64,000 nt of DNA from Paenibacillus sp. GTDB taxonomy: Bacteria; Bacillota; Bacilli; Paenibacillales; YIM-B00363. How positions within the stretch are numbered: position 1 is the stretch's first letter; every line of letters begins with the position of its first letter. The position numbers and the translations under genes were made by a program. Where the stretch lies: contig NZ_JAPSKE010000024.1 in NCBI RefSeq assembly GCF_031177825.1, forward strand, positions 1-64,000. Reading direction: 5' to 3'. The notes beneath the pieces were generated by a model, which saw only the letters and a program-made list of their open reading frames with translations, made no database searches and was not told where the DNA came from. Below, piece by piece: positions 16,307 to 24,076 of the stretch.

Positions 16307-17485
16307 ATGAAAATACGCGTCGGAGTCCTATTCGGAGGGATGTCGGTCGAGCACGAGGTATCCGTCATCTCCGGTCTGCAGGCATATCATGCGTTACCGA
16401 GAGATAAATATGAGCCGGTCCCGATATATATTACGAAAGAGGGCAAGTGGTACACCGGCGAAGCGGTCGGCTCCATCGACGAATACAAGGATCTCCCGGG
16501 CTTGCTTCGCAAAAGCACGAACGTAATGCTGTTTACGAACGAGAACGGGGCGCATCAGTTGGTCGCGACCAAGAAATCCTGGTTCAAGAATCCGGTCGTC
16601 GACGAAATCCACGTCGCCTTCCCCGTCACCCACGGGACGTTCGGCGAAGACGGCGCATTGCAGGGCTTGCTAGAGTTCCAGAAGGTGCCTTACGTCGGCT
16701 GCGACGTACTGTCCTCGGCGCTCGGCATGGATAAGGTCGTCATGAAAGCCGTCGTCCGCAGCGCCGGGCTGCCCGTCGTGGATTTCGTAACGTTCTACGG
16801 TCACCAATGGTCGGAGGATCCTAGCTCTTGCATCGCTAAGGCCGAAGCGCAGCTGAAGTACCCGGTCATCGTCAAGCCGGCGAACCTCGGCTCGAGCGTC
16901 GGCATCGAGATCGCGGCGGATACCGAGGAGCTGACAAGCGCGCTCGGGAACGCCTTCGGCTTCGCGGACAAAGTCATTATCGAGCGCGTGGTCCAGAATT
17001 TGAAAGAGGTCAACTGTTCGGTCATCGGGGACCACGAGTCGGTAGAAGTGTCCGTCTGCGAAGAAGTGCTCAAGACGAGCGAAATCTTGAGCTATCAAGA
17101 TAAATACTTGAATCAAGCGTCGAAGGGCATGTCCGGGACGAACCGCATCATCCCCGCCGACATCTCGCCGGAGATGACGGAGGAAGTCCAAGCATTGGCG
17201 AGGCAGACGTTCATGGAGCTCGGCTGCAACGGCGTGTCGCGGATCGACTTCCTCATCGACCAGGACGAGGGCAAGGTGTATGTCAACGAGATCAATACGA
17301 TCCCAGGCTCGCTGGCGTTCTACTTATGGGAGCCGAAGGGCAAGAGTTTCGAGCAGATGACCGGCCAGCTCGTTCAGCTCGCGCTGAAGCGGCACCGGAC
17401 GAAGTCGCAGCTGACGTTCAGCTACGACACGAACCTCCTGGCGCTGCAAGGCAAGGGCGGCGGGTCGAAGAAGCTCGGCAGATAG
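16307..17485 (+). CDS. D-alanine--D-alanine ligase family (ATP-grasp)
   Basis: A 392-aa ATP-grasp enzyme that would form a D-Ala-D-Ala-type dipeptide for the ligase encoded just upstream. FGGMSVEHEVS (9-19), HGTFGEDGALQG (109-120), SALGMDK (137-143) and NEINTIPGS (327-335) are the family signatures. The omega-loop reads YQDKYLNQ, keeping the Lys-Tyr pair (Tyr267) typical of D-Ala-D-Ala rather than D-lactate ligases, but a longer insert with SKGMSGTNR follows. The end of the active-site motif, LAFYLWEPKG, departs from standard Ddl. GGAGGA precedes the ATG, 18 nt after the MurF-like stop. It may be a specialised second Ddl. Confidence 0.85.
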   Translation: MKIRVGVLFGGMSVEHEVSVISGLQAYHALPRDKYEPVPIYITKEGKWYTGEAVGSIDEYKDLPGLLRKSTNVMLFTNENGAHQLVATKKSWFKNPVVDEIHVAFPVTHGTFGEDGALQGLLEFQKVPYVGCDVLSSALGMDKVVMKAVVRSAGLPVVDFVTFYGHQWSEDPSSCIAKAEAQLKYPVIVKPANLGSSVGIEIAADTEELTSALGNAFGFADKVIIERVVQNLKEVNCSVIGDHESVEVSVCEEVLKTSEILSYQDKYLNQASKGMSGTNRIIPADISPEMTEEVQALARQTFMELGCNGVSRIDFLIDQDEGKVYVNEINTIPGSLAFYLWEPKGKSFEQMTGQLVQLALKRHRTKSQLTFSYDTNLLALQGKGGGSKKLGR

Positions 17486-17525
17486 TCATTGCAGTAGGGA
17501 CGGATGGAATCGGATAGCGATCGCG

Positions 17526-17560
17526 AAGAGAGATGAGAACCTCATCTCTCTTTCTGCTTT
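17526..17560 (+). terminator. Rho-independent terminator of the hydrolase-murF-ddl operon
   Basis: AAGAGAGATGAG and CTCATCTCTCTT form a perfect 12-bp stem with a 3-nt loop, followed by T-rich sequence. Confidence 0.85.
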
Positions 17561-17638
17561 ATCGGAGGCGCATGAAACCAGGATTTGCCACGTACGTATT
17601 GATATGTATTCGATATTCAACCTTAGGAGGCGGCGATA

Positions 17639-18316
17639 TTGTCTTTGTTTAAGAGGCTTCGAGACCTGACCCTATCTAACGTCAATGCGTTGATCGACAA
17701 AGCGGAGGATCCGATCAAGCTGACGGATCAATACATTCGGGATATGACGGAGGACTTGGGGGACGCGGAGAAAGCCGTAGCCGCGCAGATCGCCTTGGAG
17801 AAGAAGTTCAAGCGGCTCTACGAAGAACAAGTCGAACTCGTAGAGAAGCGCACGCAGCAAGCTCATATGGCGGCGCAAGCGCAGAACGTCGACTTGGCGC
17901 GCCGGGCGTTGGAGGAGAAGAAAGCCGCCGAAGGCAAGATGGCCGAATATAAATCCGGCTACGACTTGAATCTGAAGCTGGCCAACGACCTTCGGGCGAA
18001 GCTGGAAGAGATGCGCAAGGAATTGACGGAGCTGAAGAACAAGCGCGAGATGCTCGTCGCCCGTTACAACGCGGCGAAGGCGCAGACCGAAATCAATAAA
18101 GCGATGAACGGCTTCGGATCCGATTCGGCCGCCGCGGGGCTCAAGCGGATGGAAGAGAAGATGCTTCAGATGGAGGCGCAGGCCGAAGCGAGCAACAGCT
18201 TGTACGCTTCTAAGGGCAAGTCGCTCGACGACGAGTTCAAGGAGCTCGGCAAGGATAAGGCCGTCGAAGACGAATTGGCCGCGTTGATGAAGCAATACGA
18301 GAACAAGGATAAATAA
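17639..18316 (+). CDS. pspA: PspA/IM30 family envelope-stress protein
   Basis: A 225-aa, almost entirely alpha-helical protein with the PspA N terminus (SLFKRLRDLTLSNVNALIDKAEDP) and long charged coiled coil, ending before an acidic C-terminal helix. PspA proteins form ESCRT-III-like oligomers on the inner leaflet and protect the membrane under stress. The TTG start is supported by AGGAGG 8 nt upstream. It heads a same-strand cluster with DUF350, DUF4178 and DUF4247 genes, a combination known around PspA in Firmicutes. A stem-loop separates it from the following genes, so it may be expressed at a higher level. Confidence 0.92.
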   Translation: MSLFKRLRDLTLSNVNALIDKAEDPIKLTDQYIRDMTEDLGDAEKAVAAQIALEKKFKRLYEEQVELVEKRTQQAHMAAQAQNVDLARRALEEKKAAEGKMAEYKSGYDLNLKLANDLRAKLEEMRKELTELKNKREMLVARYNAAKAQTEINKAMNGFGSDSAAAGLKRMEEKMLQMEAQAEASNSLYASKGKSLDDEFKELGKDKAVEDELAALMKQYENKDK

Positions 18317-18348
18317 GCCGAAGCCGACCTACAACCGGATACGAAGTG

Positions 18349-18393
18349 CGCCTGTATGAGACGAAAGCTGCGATAGCGACATACAGGCGTTTT
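18349..18393 (+). terminator. Intra-operon stem-loop between pspA and DUF350 gene
   Basis: CGCCTGTATG (18349-18358) and CATACAGGCG (18380-18389) are perfectly complementary across a 21-nt loop, followed by TTTT. The short T-tract and operon position suggest a partial terminator or an RNA-processing/stability hairpin. Confidence 0.6.
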
Positions 18394-18423
18394 ACATTTA
18401 AGGACCGTTCGGGGGGATTTGTT

Positions 18424-18825
18424 TTGACTTGGATCGATTACGCCCGAATTCCCGTATGGACGGGAATGGGCGCATTGCTCTTATTTTTAATCATGTACCT
18501 GGACTCGCTGACGACGCGCTATCAGGACATTCAAGAGATGAAAGCCGGCAACGTGGCGGTAACGACGCGATTCATGATGAAGCTGATCGCGCAAGCGTAT
18601 ATTTTGGGGCAGTCGATCGCCAAGTCCGACGTCATCTGGGAAGCGATCATCATCTCCGTCGTCTCCTTCGTGTTGCTGTTCGTTCTGGAGTGGCTGGCGC
18701 GGACTGTCTTGTCGAAACTCACCCATTTCCAATTGGAAGAAGGCATACACGAAGGGAAAATCGCCAACGCGCTCTTCGCGGGTTCGCTTCACCTCGCAGG
18801 CGCCTTGATCATCGGAGCGGTCTAA
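18424..18825 (+). CDS. DUF350 family membrane protein
   Basis: A 133-aa protein with four predicted membrane segments in two DUF350-like halves, each with small and charged residues near the helix ends. The TTG start gives MTWIDYARI; the purine run GGGGGG lies 7 nt upstream. DUF350 proteins (YjfL-like) recur next to PspA genes and are thought to be membrane partners of the stress response, with no assigned biochemical activity. Confidence 0.8.
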   Translation: MTWIDYARIPVWTGMGALLLFLIMYLDSLTTRYQDIQEMKAGNVAVTTRFMMKLIAQAYILGQSIAKSDVIWEAIIISVVSFVLLFVLEWLARTVLSKLTHFQLEEGIHEGKIANALFAGSLHLAGALIIGAV

Positions 18826-18849
18826 TTCCTGAACATAAGGAGCGGCAAG

Positions 18850-19356
18850 ATGAGTGTATTCCGACGTATTAAAAATCTAGTTAGCAAGCCGGCGCCGCCG
18901 ATGCCGGAGAAGAGCATCCTCACGATCGGGCCGGGCGACGTCTGCGAGGTGTCGCTCGCGACCTATCAGGTCGTCGGACGCACGCAAAATCGACAGCGCA
19001 ACGCGATCGTCCTCACGCTGCAGGACGGAACGGCGATTCGGTATCTCGCGATCGAGGATCGCGAACGGACGTTGTTCGCCCTGTACGAACCGATCGACGG
19101 ACGGCTGGATTCCTTCGAAGAAGTGCCGACGACCCTAGAGTTGGACGATCGCGCCTATCACATGGAGGAGCATTATTCCGGTATCATCCAATCGAGCGGG
19201 AAGACGCCGTTCCGACAGGGCGGGGAGCAATACGTATGGCAGTACGTATCGGATGACCGAATGCTGCTTCGCATCGAGTGGCAAGACGGAAGGTTCATGC
19301 TGTACGAGGGCGAGTCCGTGCTCCCGGCCGACGTTCGCGTGCTGCGCGGCGGGTAA
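18850..19356 (+). CDS. DUF4178 protein
   Basis: A 168-aa predominantly beta protein with no signal peptide or membrane segment. It matches DUF4178 by length, by the early GPGDVCEV segment, by the central YLAIEDRE stretch and by its place between DUF350 and DUF4247 genes. AAGGAG stands 6-7 nt before the ATG, 24 nt after the upstream stop, so it is co-transcribed. Function in the PspA system is unknown; a scaffold or ligand-binding role is only a guess. Confidence 0.75.
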   Translation: MSVFRRIKNLVSKPAPPMPEKSILTIGPGDVCEVSLATYQVVGRTQNRQRNAIVLTLQDGTAIRYLAIEDRERTLFALYEPIDGRLDSFEEVPTTLELDDRAYHMEEHYSGIIQSSGKTPFRQGGEQYVWQYVSDDRMLLRIEWQDGRFMLYEGESVLPADVRVLRGG

Positions 19357-19368
19357 GGAGGGAAATCA

Positions 19369-20109
19369 TTGAAATCGTGGCTGTCCCGGGGGATAAAGCA
19401 TCTCCTGATTTTGAGTTTGATCGTCCCGGTATTGGCCGGATGCATGCAAAGTTTCGAAGTCGGCGAGACCTATCCGTTGGAGTCGGTCAGCGGTTCGGGG
19501 AACGAGACGTCCTACGTGTATCGGGCGGCGGACCGGAACGTCCCGGAGGTCGCGAACGAGCTGGCGGAACGGAAACGGCCGCAGCAGCAATCCGAGGAAG
19601 ACGCGGAGCGCATGTTCTTGGTCTACGCCGACGAGATCGTTCAAGTGCAGCAAGATCCCGAACAGCCGGAAGATACGCTGATCGAGATCAGCAGCCGAGA
19701 GTATGTCCGTCAGAATTACAGCCCGAGCTTCTTGGAAGCTTATATCATCGCTTCCGTCATCGGGGATTTGTTCGACCGCGGGCGATATGCGGGGGGCGAC
19801 TATAGAGGGTACGGCAGCAAGGGCGCATACGCCCCTAAGCAAACCTATCGCACGCCTACGGTCGACGATAAGAAGATGGCGCCGCCGGTCACTGTGAATC
19901 GGTCCGGCAGCATCGTCCGTCGCTCGTCCGACGCGGACGCTTCGGCGTCGAAGAGCGCTGCATCGCCCGGCTCGTCGGCTTCCCCCGGCAAGATCGTGAG
20001 GGACGGAAGCGGTTCCTCCAGCGAGAAGAGCAGCGTCCTCACGAAGCCGAAGAAGACGAAGGCGCCGAAGATCAGCAAGCGAACCGGCAAGATCGGCCGG
20101 CGACGATGA
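19369..20109 (+). CDS. DUF4247 lipoprotein
   Basis: A 246-aa predicted lipoprotein: hydrophobic signal and lipobox LAGC with Cys25. The folded part (about 26-130) resembles DUF4247, ending near SFLEAYIIASVIGDLF. The C-terminal 110 residues are Gly/Tyr-, then Ser/Ala- and finally Lys/Arg-rich and look disordered. The TTG start lies behind AAGGAGG, 12 nt after the DUF4178 stop. As the last gene of the PspA operon it would place one component outside the membrane. Confidence 0.78.
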   Translation: MKSWLSRGIKHLLILSLIVPVLAGCMQSFEVGETYPLESVSGSGNETSYVYRAADRNVPEVANELAERKRPQQQSEEDAERMFLVYADEIVQVQQDPEQPEDTLIEISSREYVRQNYSPSFLEAYIIASVIGDLFDRGRYAGGDYRGYGSKGAYAPKQTYRTPTVDDKKMAPPVTVNRSGSIVRRSSDADASASKSAASPGSSASPGKIVRDGSGSSSEKSSVLTKPKKTKAPKISKRTGKIGRRR

Positions 20110-20131
20110 AGGCGGATACGACCGCTTAAAC

Positions 20132-20173
20132 AAAGAGCGAATCAGACCCGACGGGCCGATTCGCTCTTTTTCC
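20132..20173. terminator. Bidirectional terminator between convergent DUF4247 and DUF2752 genes
   Basis: AAAGAGCGAATC (20132-20143) pairs with GATTCGCTCTTT (20158-20169), 12 bp, with T-runs on the plus side and an A-run giving T on the minus side. Confidence 0.85.
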
Positions 20174-20174
20174 T

Positions 20175-20609
20175 TCATGATCCGATCGCCGTCGGCGAAA
20201 GCCAAGCCCACGCCGGCAGATTCCTCGTTACGCCGAAGGCGAGCGCCGCCGTTACCATCGCGGCCATGACCGCCCGGCTCGTCCGTCGCATCCCCCTTCG
20301 ATTCGCGAGAAAGTAGACGAAAAGCAAGGGGAGCAGGCCGAACGCCAATGCGTTGTACCGGAACGCCTGAGGCAGATCCCCCTCGAGCAGCGATAAAGCG
20401 GCTCTCGTCATGCCGCAGCCCGGGCAATACAACCCCGTCGCTTCGTGGAAGACGCAGGGAATGCCGAGGCCGGTCGCCGGCAGCCAGACCTTCAAGTACA
20501 GCAGCCCTCCGGCGGCGGCCAAGGAGCCATGAATCCATCGAGGGCTCCTTGCGACCGTCGCGAACGCCGAGTTAAGCCAGCTTGTTGACATCCGCCTGAA
20601 CCAGCGCAT
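20175..20609 (-). CDS. DUF2752 family membrane protein
   Basis: A 144-aa protein with three to four hydrophobic segments. The diagnostic DUF2752 motif CPGCGMTRA follows the first membrane segment, with a further Cys in GIPCVF. The first possible ATG is 20609, which overlaps the DUF4234 gene by 38 nt; an in-frame ATG at 20591 would reduce this to 20 nt, and neither has a strong ribosome site. Function unknown. Confidence 0.8.
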   Translation of the reverse strand: MRWFRRMSTSWLNSAFATVARSPRWIHGSLAAAGGLLYLKVWLPATGLGIPCVFHEATGLYCPGCGMTRAALSLLEGDLPQAFRYNALAFGLLPLLFVYFLANRRGMRRTSRAVMAAMVTAALAFGVTRNLPAWAWLSPTAIGS

Positions 20610-20910
20610 ACGTGACGATCCCGAGGCCGAAAATCGTCAGCACGAGGTAGAGAACCGAATTGTCCGTTCCTGGAATGCCCCGCTGCCGCTGCGCCGACTC
20701 GACGAGCTTGCCGGCCTGGTAAGACCAGATAATGCTCCAGATGCCGCAAGTGACGATGCTCAGCAGGAAATGCTTGCCCCCTGTGAAGGAAGGGTCCCCG
20801 CTTATCCGCCCGACGTCGTTCGTTAGGACGATAAACCAATAGATTCCGTAAATCCCGCAGGTTACTAGCGTCAGGACGACCGCCAACCCGATACTTCTCT
20901 CTTGAACCAT
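20572..20910 (-). CDS. DUF4234 family membrane protein
   Basis: A 112-aa protein with three to four hydrophobic helices and the repeated TCGIYGIYW / TCGIWSIIW motif that characterises DUF4234. It overlaps the start of the downstream DUF2752 gene, so the two are translationally coupled and probably act in the same membrane. The ribosome site is weak. The 273-bp upstream gap is AT-rich and without a gene. Confidence 0.8.
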   Translation of the reverse strand: MVQERSIGLAVVLTLVTCGIYGIYWFIVLTNDVGRISGDPSFTGGKHFLLSIVTCGIWSIIWSYQAGKLVESAQRQRGIPGTDNSVLYLVLTIFGLGIVTYALVQADVNKLA

Positions 20911-21103
20911 TCCGCACCGCCCGCATCATATTTCGCTTCAAACAACATCTTCCGACAACAAATGACAAAAATGCACTATTCATCATAGGAAACAACCGAC
21001 GGAAATACAAGAGAAAATTATTAATTAACCCTATTTCGGAAGTGGACGATTTATTCATCGGGAATGGGAAGCGGGGCAACCTATGGGAGGAAGGGGAAGA
21101 GGC

Positions 21104-21159
21104 TTGACAATATAACACCTATTGGTGTTATATTAAACGTGAAACCAAAAGGTGTTATA
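21104..21159 (+). promoter_or_regulatory. Promoter and ArsR-type operator of the SRPBCC-arsR operon
   Basis: A consensus -35 TTGACA (21104-21109) and -10 TTATAT (21128-21133) are 18 bp apart. Between and over them is a perfect 11-bp inverted repeat, AATATAACACC (21109-21119) and GGTGTTATATT (21124-21134), with a 4-nt centre. A second ACC-N4-GGT core with a GGTGTTATA half-site lies 27 bp downstream (21144-21159). This is the expected layout for repression by the ArsR-family protein of the same operon. Confidence 0.8.
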
Positions 21160-21183
21160 AAAAGAACGGAGGGTATCATTCGC

Positions 21184-21606
21184 ATGCAATCTCAAGATAC
21201 GATTCCAGACATTCGCAAGACCGTCGTCCTCAACGTCCCGATCGAGAAGGCGTGGAAGGCGATCGCCACCTCGGAGGGAATCGCCGGCTGGTGGATGCCC
21301 AATACGTTCGAGCCGGTCGTCGGGAAGGACTTCATTCTTCACGCGGGCCCGTTCGGCGATTCGCACTGCAAGGTGACGGAGATCGAGCCTCCGCATCGCG
21401 TCGGCTTCGATTGGGGTGCGGAATGGCATCTGACGTTCGAGTTGAAAGAAGTCGACGGCAAGACGGAATTCACCTTGATCCACTCCGGCTGGGATCCGGC
21501 GAAGACGACGGAATTCGGACAGCCGCACGCGGTCGTTCGCGGCATCATGGACAACGGCTGGGAGAAGATCGTCGCCGAGGCGCTGCCCGCTTACGTCGAG
21601 GCGTAA
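21184..21606 (+). CDS. SRPBCC (AHSA1-like) protein
   Basis: A 140-aa START/Bet v1-like fold of the Aha1-homology type, with the typical first strand-helix (VVLNVPIEKAWKAIATSEGIAGWW), the HCKVTEIEPPHRVGFDW hairpin and a long C-terminal helix. Such proteins bind hydrophobic ligands; no catalytic motif is visible. The ATG follows GGAGGG. The arsR gene starts one base after its stop, and SRPBCC-ArsR pairs are frequent in Bacilli, so the regulator likely controls this gene in response to the ligand. Confidence 0.85.
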   Translation: MQSQDTIPDIRKTVVLNVPIEKAWKAIATSEGIAGWWMPNTFEPVVGKDFILHAGPFGDSHCKVTEIEPPHRVGFDWGAEWHLTFELKEVDGKTEFTLIHSGWDPAKTTEFGQPHAVVRGIMDNGWEKIVAEALPAYVEA

Positions 21607-21607
21607 G

Positions 21608-21955
21608 ATGCCGGTTGCGGAAGCTAGGTACGACGTATTTCAGGCGGTCGCCGATTCGACGCGACGGAGCATGCTAACGCTGCTCGCGGAGACGGATACG
21701 GAACTGCCCATCTCGCGCATCGCGGAGCACTTCCCGATCAGCCGAACGGCCGTCAACAAGCATCTGCATGTCCTTACGGAAGCGGGCCTCGTCAGCAACC
21801 GGAAGGTCGGACGGGAGACCCGATATAAGCTGCGGCCGGATCCGCTGCGCGACCTTCAACGATGGCTGACGTACTTCGATCGCTATTGGGACAATAAGCT
21901 GATTGCGTTGAAGGCGTTCGTCGAGGAGGACGATTCGGAACGGGTCGAAGGATAA
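21608..21955 (+). CDS. ArsR family transcriptional regulator
   Basis: A 115-aa winged-helix repressor: ADSTRRSMLTLLAE, the recognition helix SRTAVNKHLHVLTEAGLV and the wing GRETRYKL. The classical ELCVC metal site of ArsR/SmtB is absent, so it is not a metal sensor of that type. Separated by one base from the SRPBCC gene, it very probably binds the palindrome over their common promoter. Confidence 0.9.
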   Translation: MPVAEARYDVFQAVADSTRRSMLTLLAETDTELPISRIAEHFPISRTAVNKHLHVLTEAGLVSNRKVGRETRYKLRPDPLRDLQRWLTYFDRYWDNKLIALKAFVEEDDSERVEG

Positions 21956-21961
21956 GAATGA

Positions 21962-22006
21962 AAGAGAAGAACCTCCCGTCTCGATCGGACGGGAGGTTCT
22001 TCTCTT
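21962..22006. terminator. Long bidirectional terminator
   Basis: A perfect 19-bp stem (21962-21980 with 21988-22006) with a 7-nt loop lies between the convergent arsR and aldo/keto reductase genes. The arms themselves end in pyrimidine-rich or purine-rich tracts. Confidence 0.85.
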
Positions 22007-22020
22007 GGTTCGGATGCCGC

Positions 22021-22938
22021 TTACGGCAGTACGTTCCCAGCGGCGCGGTAGATGTCGTACCACTCCTGGCGGGTCAACGTGATTTCGGCGGCCTTGAGGC
22101 AATCCCGCAGACGGTCGAGATTCATCGTGCCGAGCACCGGCTGCATGCGCGCCGGATGGCGAAGCAGCCACGCGATGGCGATCGTCGTATTGGTTACGCC
22201 GTACGCCGCCGCGACCTCGTCGATCTTCCGATTCAGCTCCGGGAACTTCTCGTTGCCGAGGAAGACGCCCTCGAAGAAGCCGTATTGGAACGGGGACCAC
22301 GGCTGAATGGTGATGTCGTTCAGCCGGCAGAAGTCGAGCACGCTGCCGTCGCGGTTGACGGCGGCCTCATTTTCCATATTGACGTTGATTCCGCTCGAGA
22401 TCATCGTAGCGTTGGTGATGCTGAGCTGCAGTTGGTTCGCGACGATCGGCTGCTTCACGAATTTCCGAAGCAGCTGGATTTGCATCGGGTTTTGGTTCGA
22501 GACGCCGAAGTGGCGCACCTTGCCCGAGCGCTCCAGCGTATCGAACGCCTCGGCGACTTCCTCCGGCTCGACCAGCGCGTCCGGACGATGCAGCAGCAGG
22601 ACGTCCAAATAATCGGTCTTCAGTCGCTTCAAGATGCCGTCCACCGAATCCAAGATGTGCTCCTTGGAGAAGTCGAACATCCCCTTGCGGATGCCGCACT
22701 TCGATTGCAGGATCATCTCTTCGCGCACCGAAGCGTTCATTCCGATCGCGTCGGCGAACAGCTCCTCGCAAGCGCCCCCTCCGTAGATGTCCGCATGATC
22801 GAAGAAGTTCGCCCCTTCCTCCATCGCCGTTCGCACGAAGCGTTCCGCTCCGGTCTTGTCGAGGGACGTAATGCGCATGCAGCCGACGGCGACGACCGGC
22901 ACCTGTAACGAGCTCTGTCCTAACGGAATCGTTCTCAT
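22021..22938 (-). CDS. Aldo/keto reductase, YdhF-like
   Basis: A 305-aa AKR-superfamily oxidoreductase. FFDHADIYGGG holds the catalytic Asp and Tyr, LQSKCGI the Lys, and LLLHRPD the His; the C-terminal loop LGTMNLDRL replaces the classical IPKS cofactor motif, as in YdhF-type enzymes. ATG 22938 is the first start that fits the family N terminus; the nearest good ribosome site (GAGGAG) is about 14 nt away, so the start is slightly uncertain. A longer in-frame extension upstream lacks homology and was not used. Confidence 0.85.
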   Translation of the reverse strand: MRTIPLGQSSLQVPVVAVGCMRITSLDKTGAERFVRTAMEEGANFFDHADIYGGGACEELFADAIGMNASVREEMILQSKCGIRKGMFDFSKEHILDSVDGILKRLKTDYLDVLLLHRPDALVEPEEVAEAFDTLERSGKVRHFGVSNQNPMQIQLLRKFVKQPIVANQLQLSITNATMISSGINVNMENEAAVNRDGSVLDFCRLNDITIQPWSPFQYGFFEGVFLGNEKFPELNRKIDEVAAAYGVTNTTIAIAWLLRHPARMQPVLGTMNLDRLRDCLKAAEITLTRQEWYDIYRAAGNVLP

Positions 22939-23169
22939 GGGTTGAAATCCATCTCCTCTTTGATACAAAAATCCGTTGCTTCTTCGATTGTGACACAGAC
23001 GGACAGGCGTGACAACCGAACCGGCCGCCGGAAGGAACCGGAGCCGCGATGGAGAATACATAATGCTAGAAAATCGTTCCGTCGTTCGGCTGAAACGGGA
23101 TATTTTGCTCGGATGGAAGGCATATTTACAATCGTAACCATTTTTTGAGTCGTTGGGGGAGGGGCTTCG

Positions 23170-24033
23170 ATGGAAAAGCGGGCCTTCGGGAACACCGGCG
23201 CGTCGTTCCCGATTCTAAGCTTCGGCGCGCAGCGGATCGTCGACGATCACGGCTGCGCGGAGGAAGAGGCGGTCCGGATCGTGAACCGGGCGATCGACGA
23301 AGGGATCACTTATTTCGACACGGCGCCGATCTACTCCGACGGGCAGTCGGAGGAGCGGCTCGGGAAGTCGTTCGGGGCGCGCAGAGACCAGGTGTGGATC
23401 GCCACGAAGACGATCGACCGGACGAGGGACGGCTCGTGGCGGTCCCTCGAGGGCAGCCTCAAGCGGCTGCGGACGGACCATGTCGAGGAGTGGCGGCTGC
23501 ACGACGTGCGGACGATGGAGCAGCTAGACGCCTGCTTCGCGAGGGACGGCGCGCTGCAAGCGCTCCTCGAGGCCAAGGAGCAGGGCGTCATCAAGCGAAT
23601 TAGCATTAGCGGACACACGAATCCGAGCGTACAGCTCGAGGCGATCGAGCGGTTTCCGTTCGACAGCGCGCTGGTCGCGCTCTCCGCGGCGGATCAGTTC
23701 ATCTACAGCTTCGCGCACGAGTTCGTCCCGAGAGCGAACGAGAAGGGCGTCGCGGTCGTAGGCATGAAGGTGCTCGGCCTCGGCCGGCTGGCGCAGTGGT
23801 ACGAGCAAGCGCTGCGATATACGTGGTCGCTGCCGATCGCTACGGCGATTATCGGGATGGAGTCGATGGAGCAGCTGGAAAACAATCTGGCGGTCGCGCG
23901 AAGCTTCCGTCCGATGACCGAGATCGAACGGCTGGAGTTTGCGAAGGAGATCATCCCGATGGCGAATCCGGACGTCCTGCGGTGGAAGGCGAAGGATTGG
24001 AGCAATGCGGAAGAATGGGCGGAACGGGCGTAA
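23170..24033 (+). CDS. Aldo/keto reductase, short form
   Basis: A 287-aa AKR-family protein. YFDTAPIYSDGQSEE provides the Asp and Tyr, ATKT the Lys, and WRLHDV the active-site His in the position where most members have LLH. The C-terminal part has a truncated cofactor segment (IIGMESMEQLENN). The ATG is preceded by the purine run GGGGGAGGGG. It is followed 43 nt later by an NAD-epimerase-like gene on the same strand. Substrate unknown. Confidence 0.85.
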   Translation: MEKRAFGNTGASFPILSFGAQRIVDDHGCAEEEAVRIVNRAIDEGITYFDTAPIYSDGQSEERLGKSFGARRDQVWIATKTIDRTRDGSWRSLEGSLKRLRTDHVEEWRLHDVRTMEQLDACFARDGALQALLEAKEQGVIKRISISGHTNPSVQLEAIERFPFDSALVALSAADQFIYSFAHEFVPRANEKGVAVVGMKVLGLGRLAQWYEQALRYTWSLPIATAIIGMESMEQLENNLAVARSFRPMTEIERLEFAKEIIPMANPDVLRWKAKDWSNAEEWAERA

Positions 24034-24076
24034 ACCCGGTTCGCCCCTCTCCTACACGATACGGAGGTGCGGGTTT

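Noticed and set aside
16307..17485. Ddl-like gene as a vancomycin-resistance D-Ala-D-Lac ligase
   Set aside because: The omega-loop keeps the Lys-Tyr of D-Ala-D-Ala ligases, and no vanH, vanX or vanRS homologue is adjacent.
21958..22908. Plus-strand open frame of 316 codons opposite the YdhF-like reductase
   Set aside because: The minus strand encodes a clear aldo/keto reductase with all catalytic motifs; the plus frame has no recognisable fold and begins inside a terminator stem.
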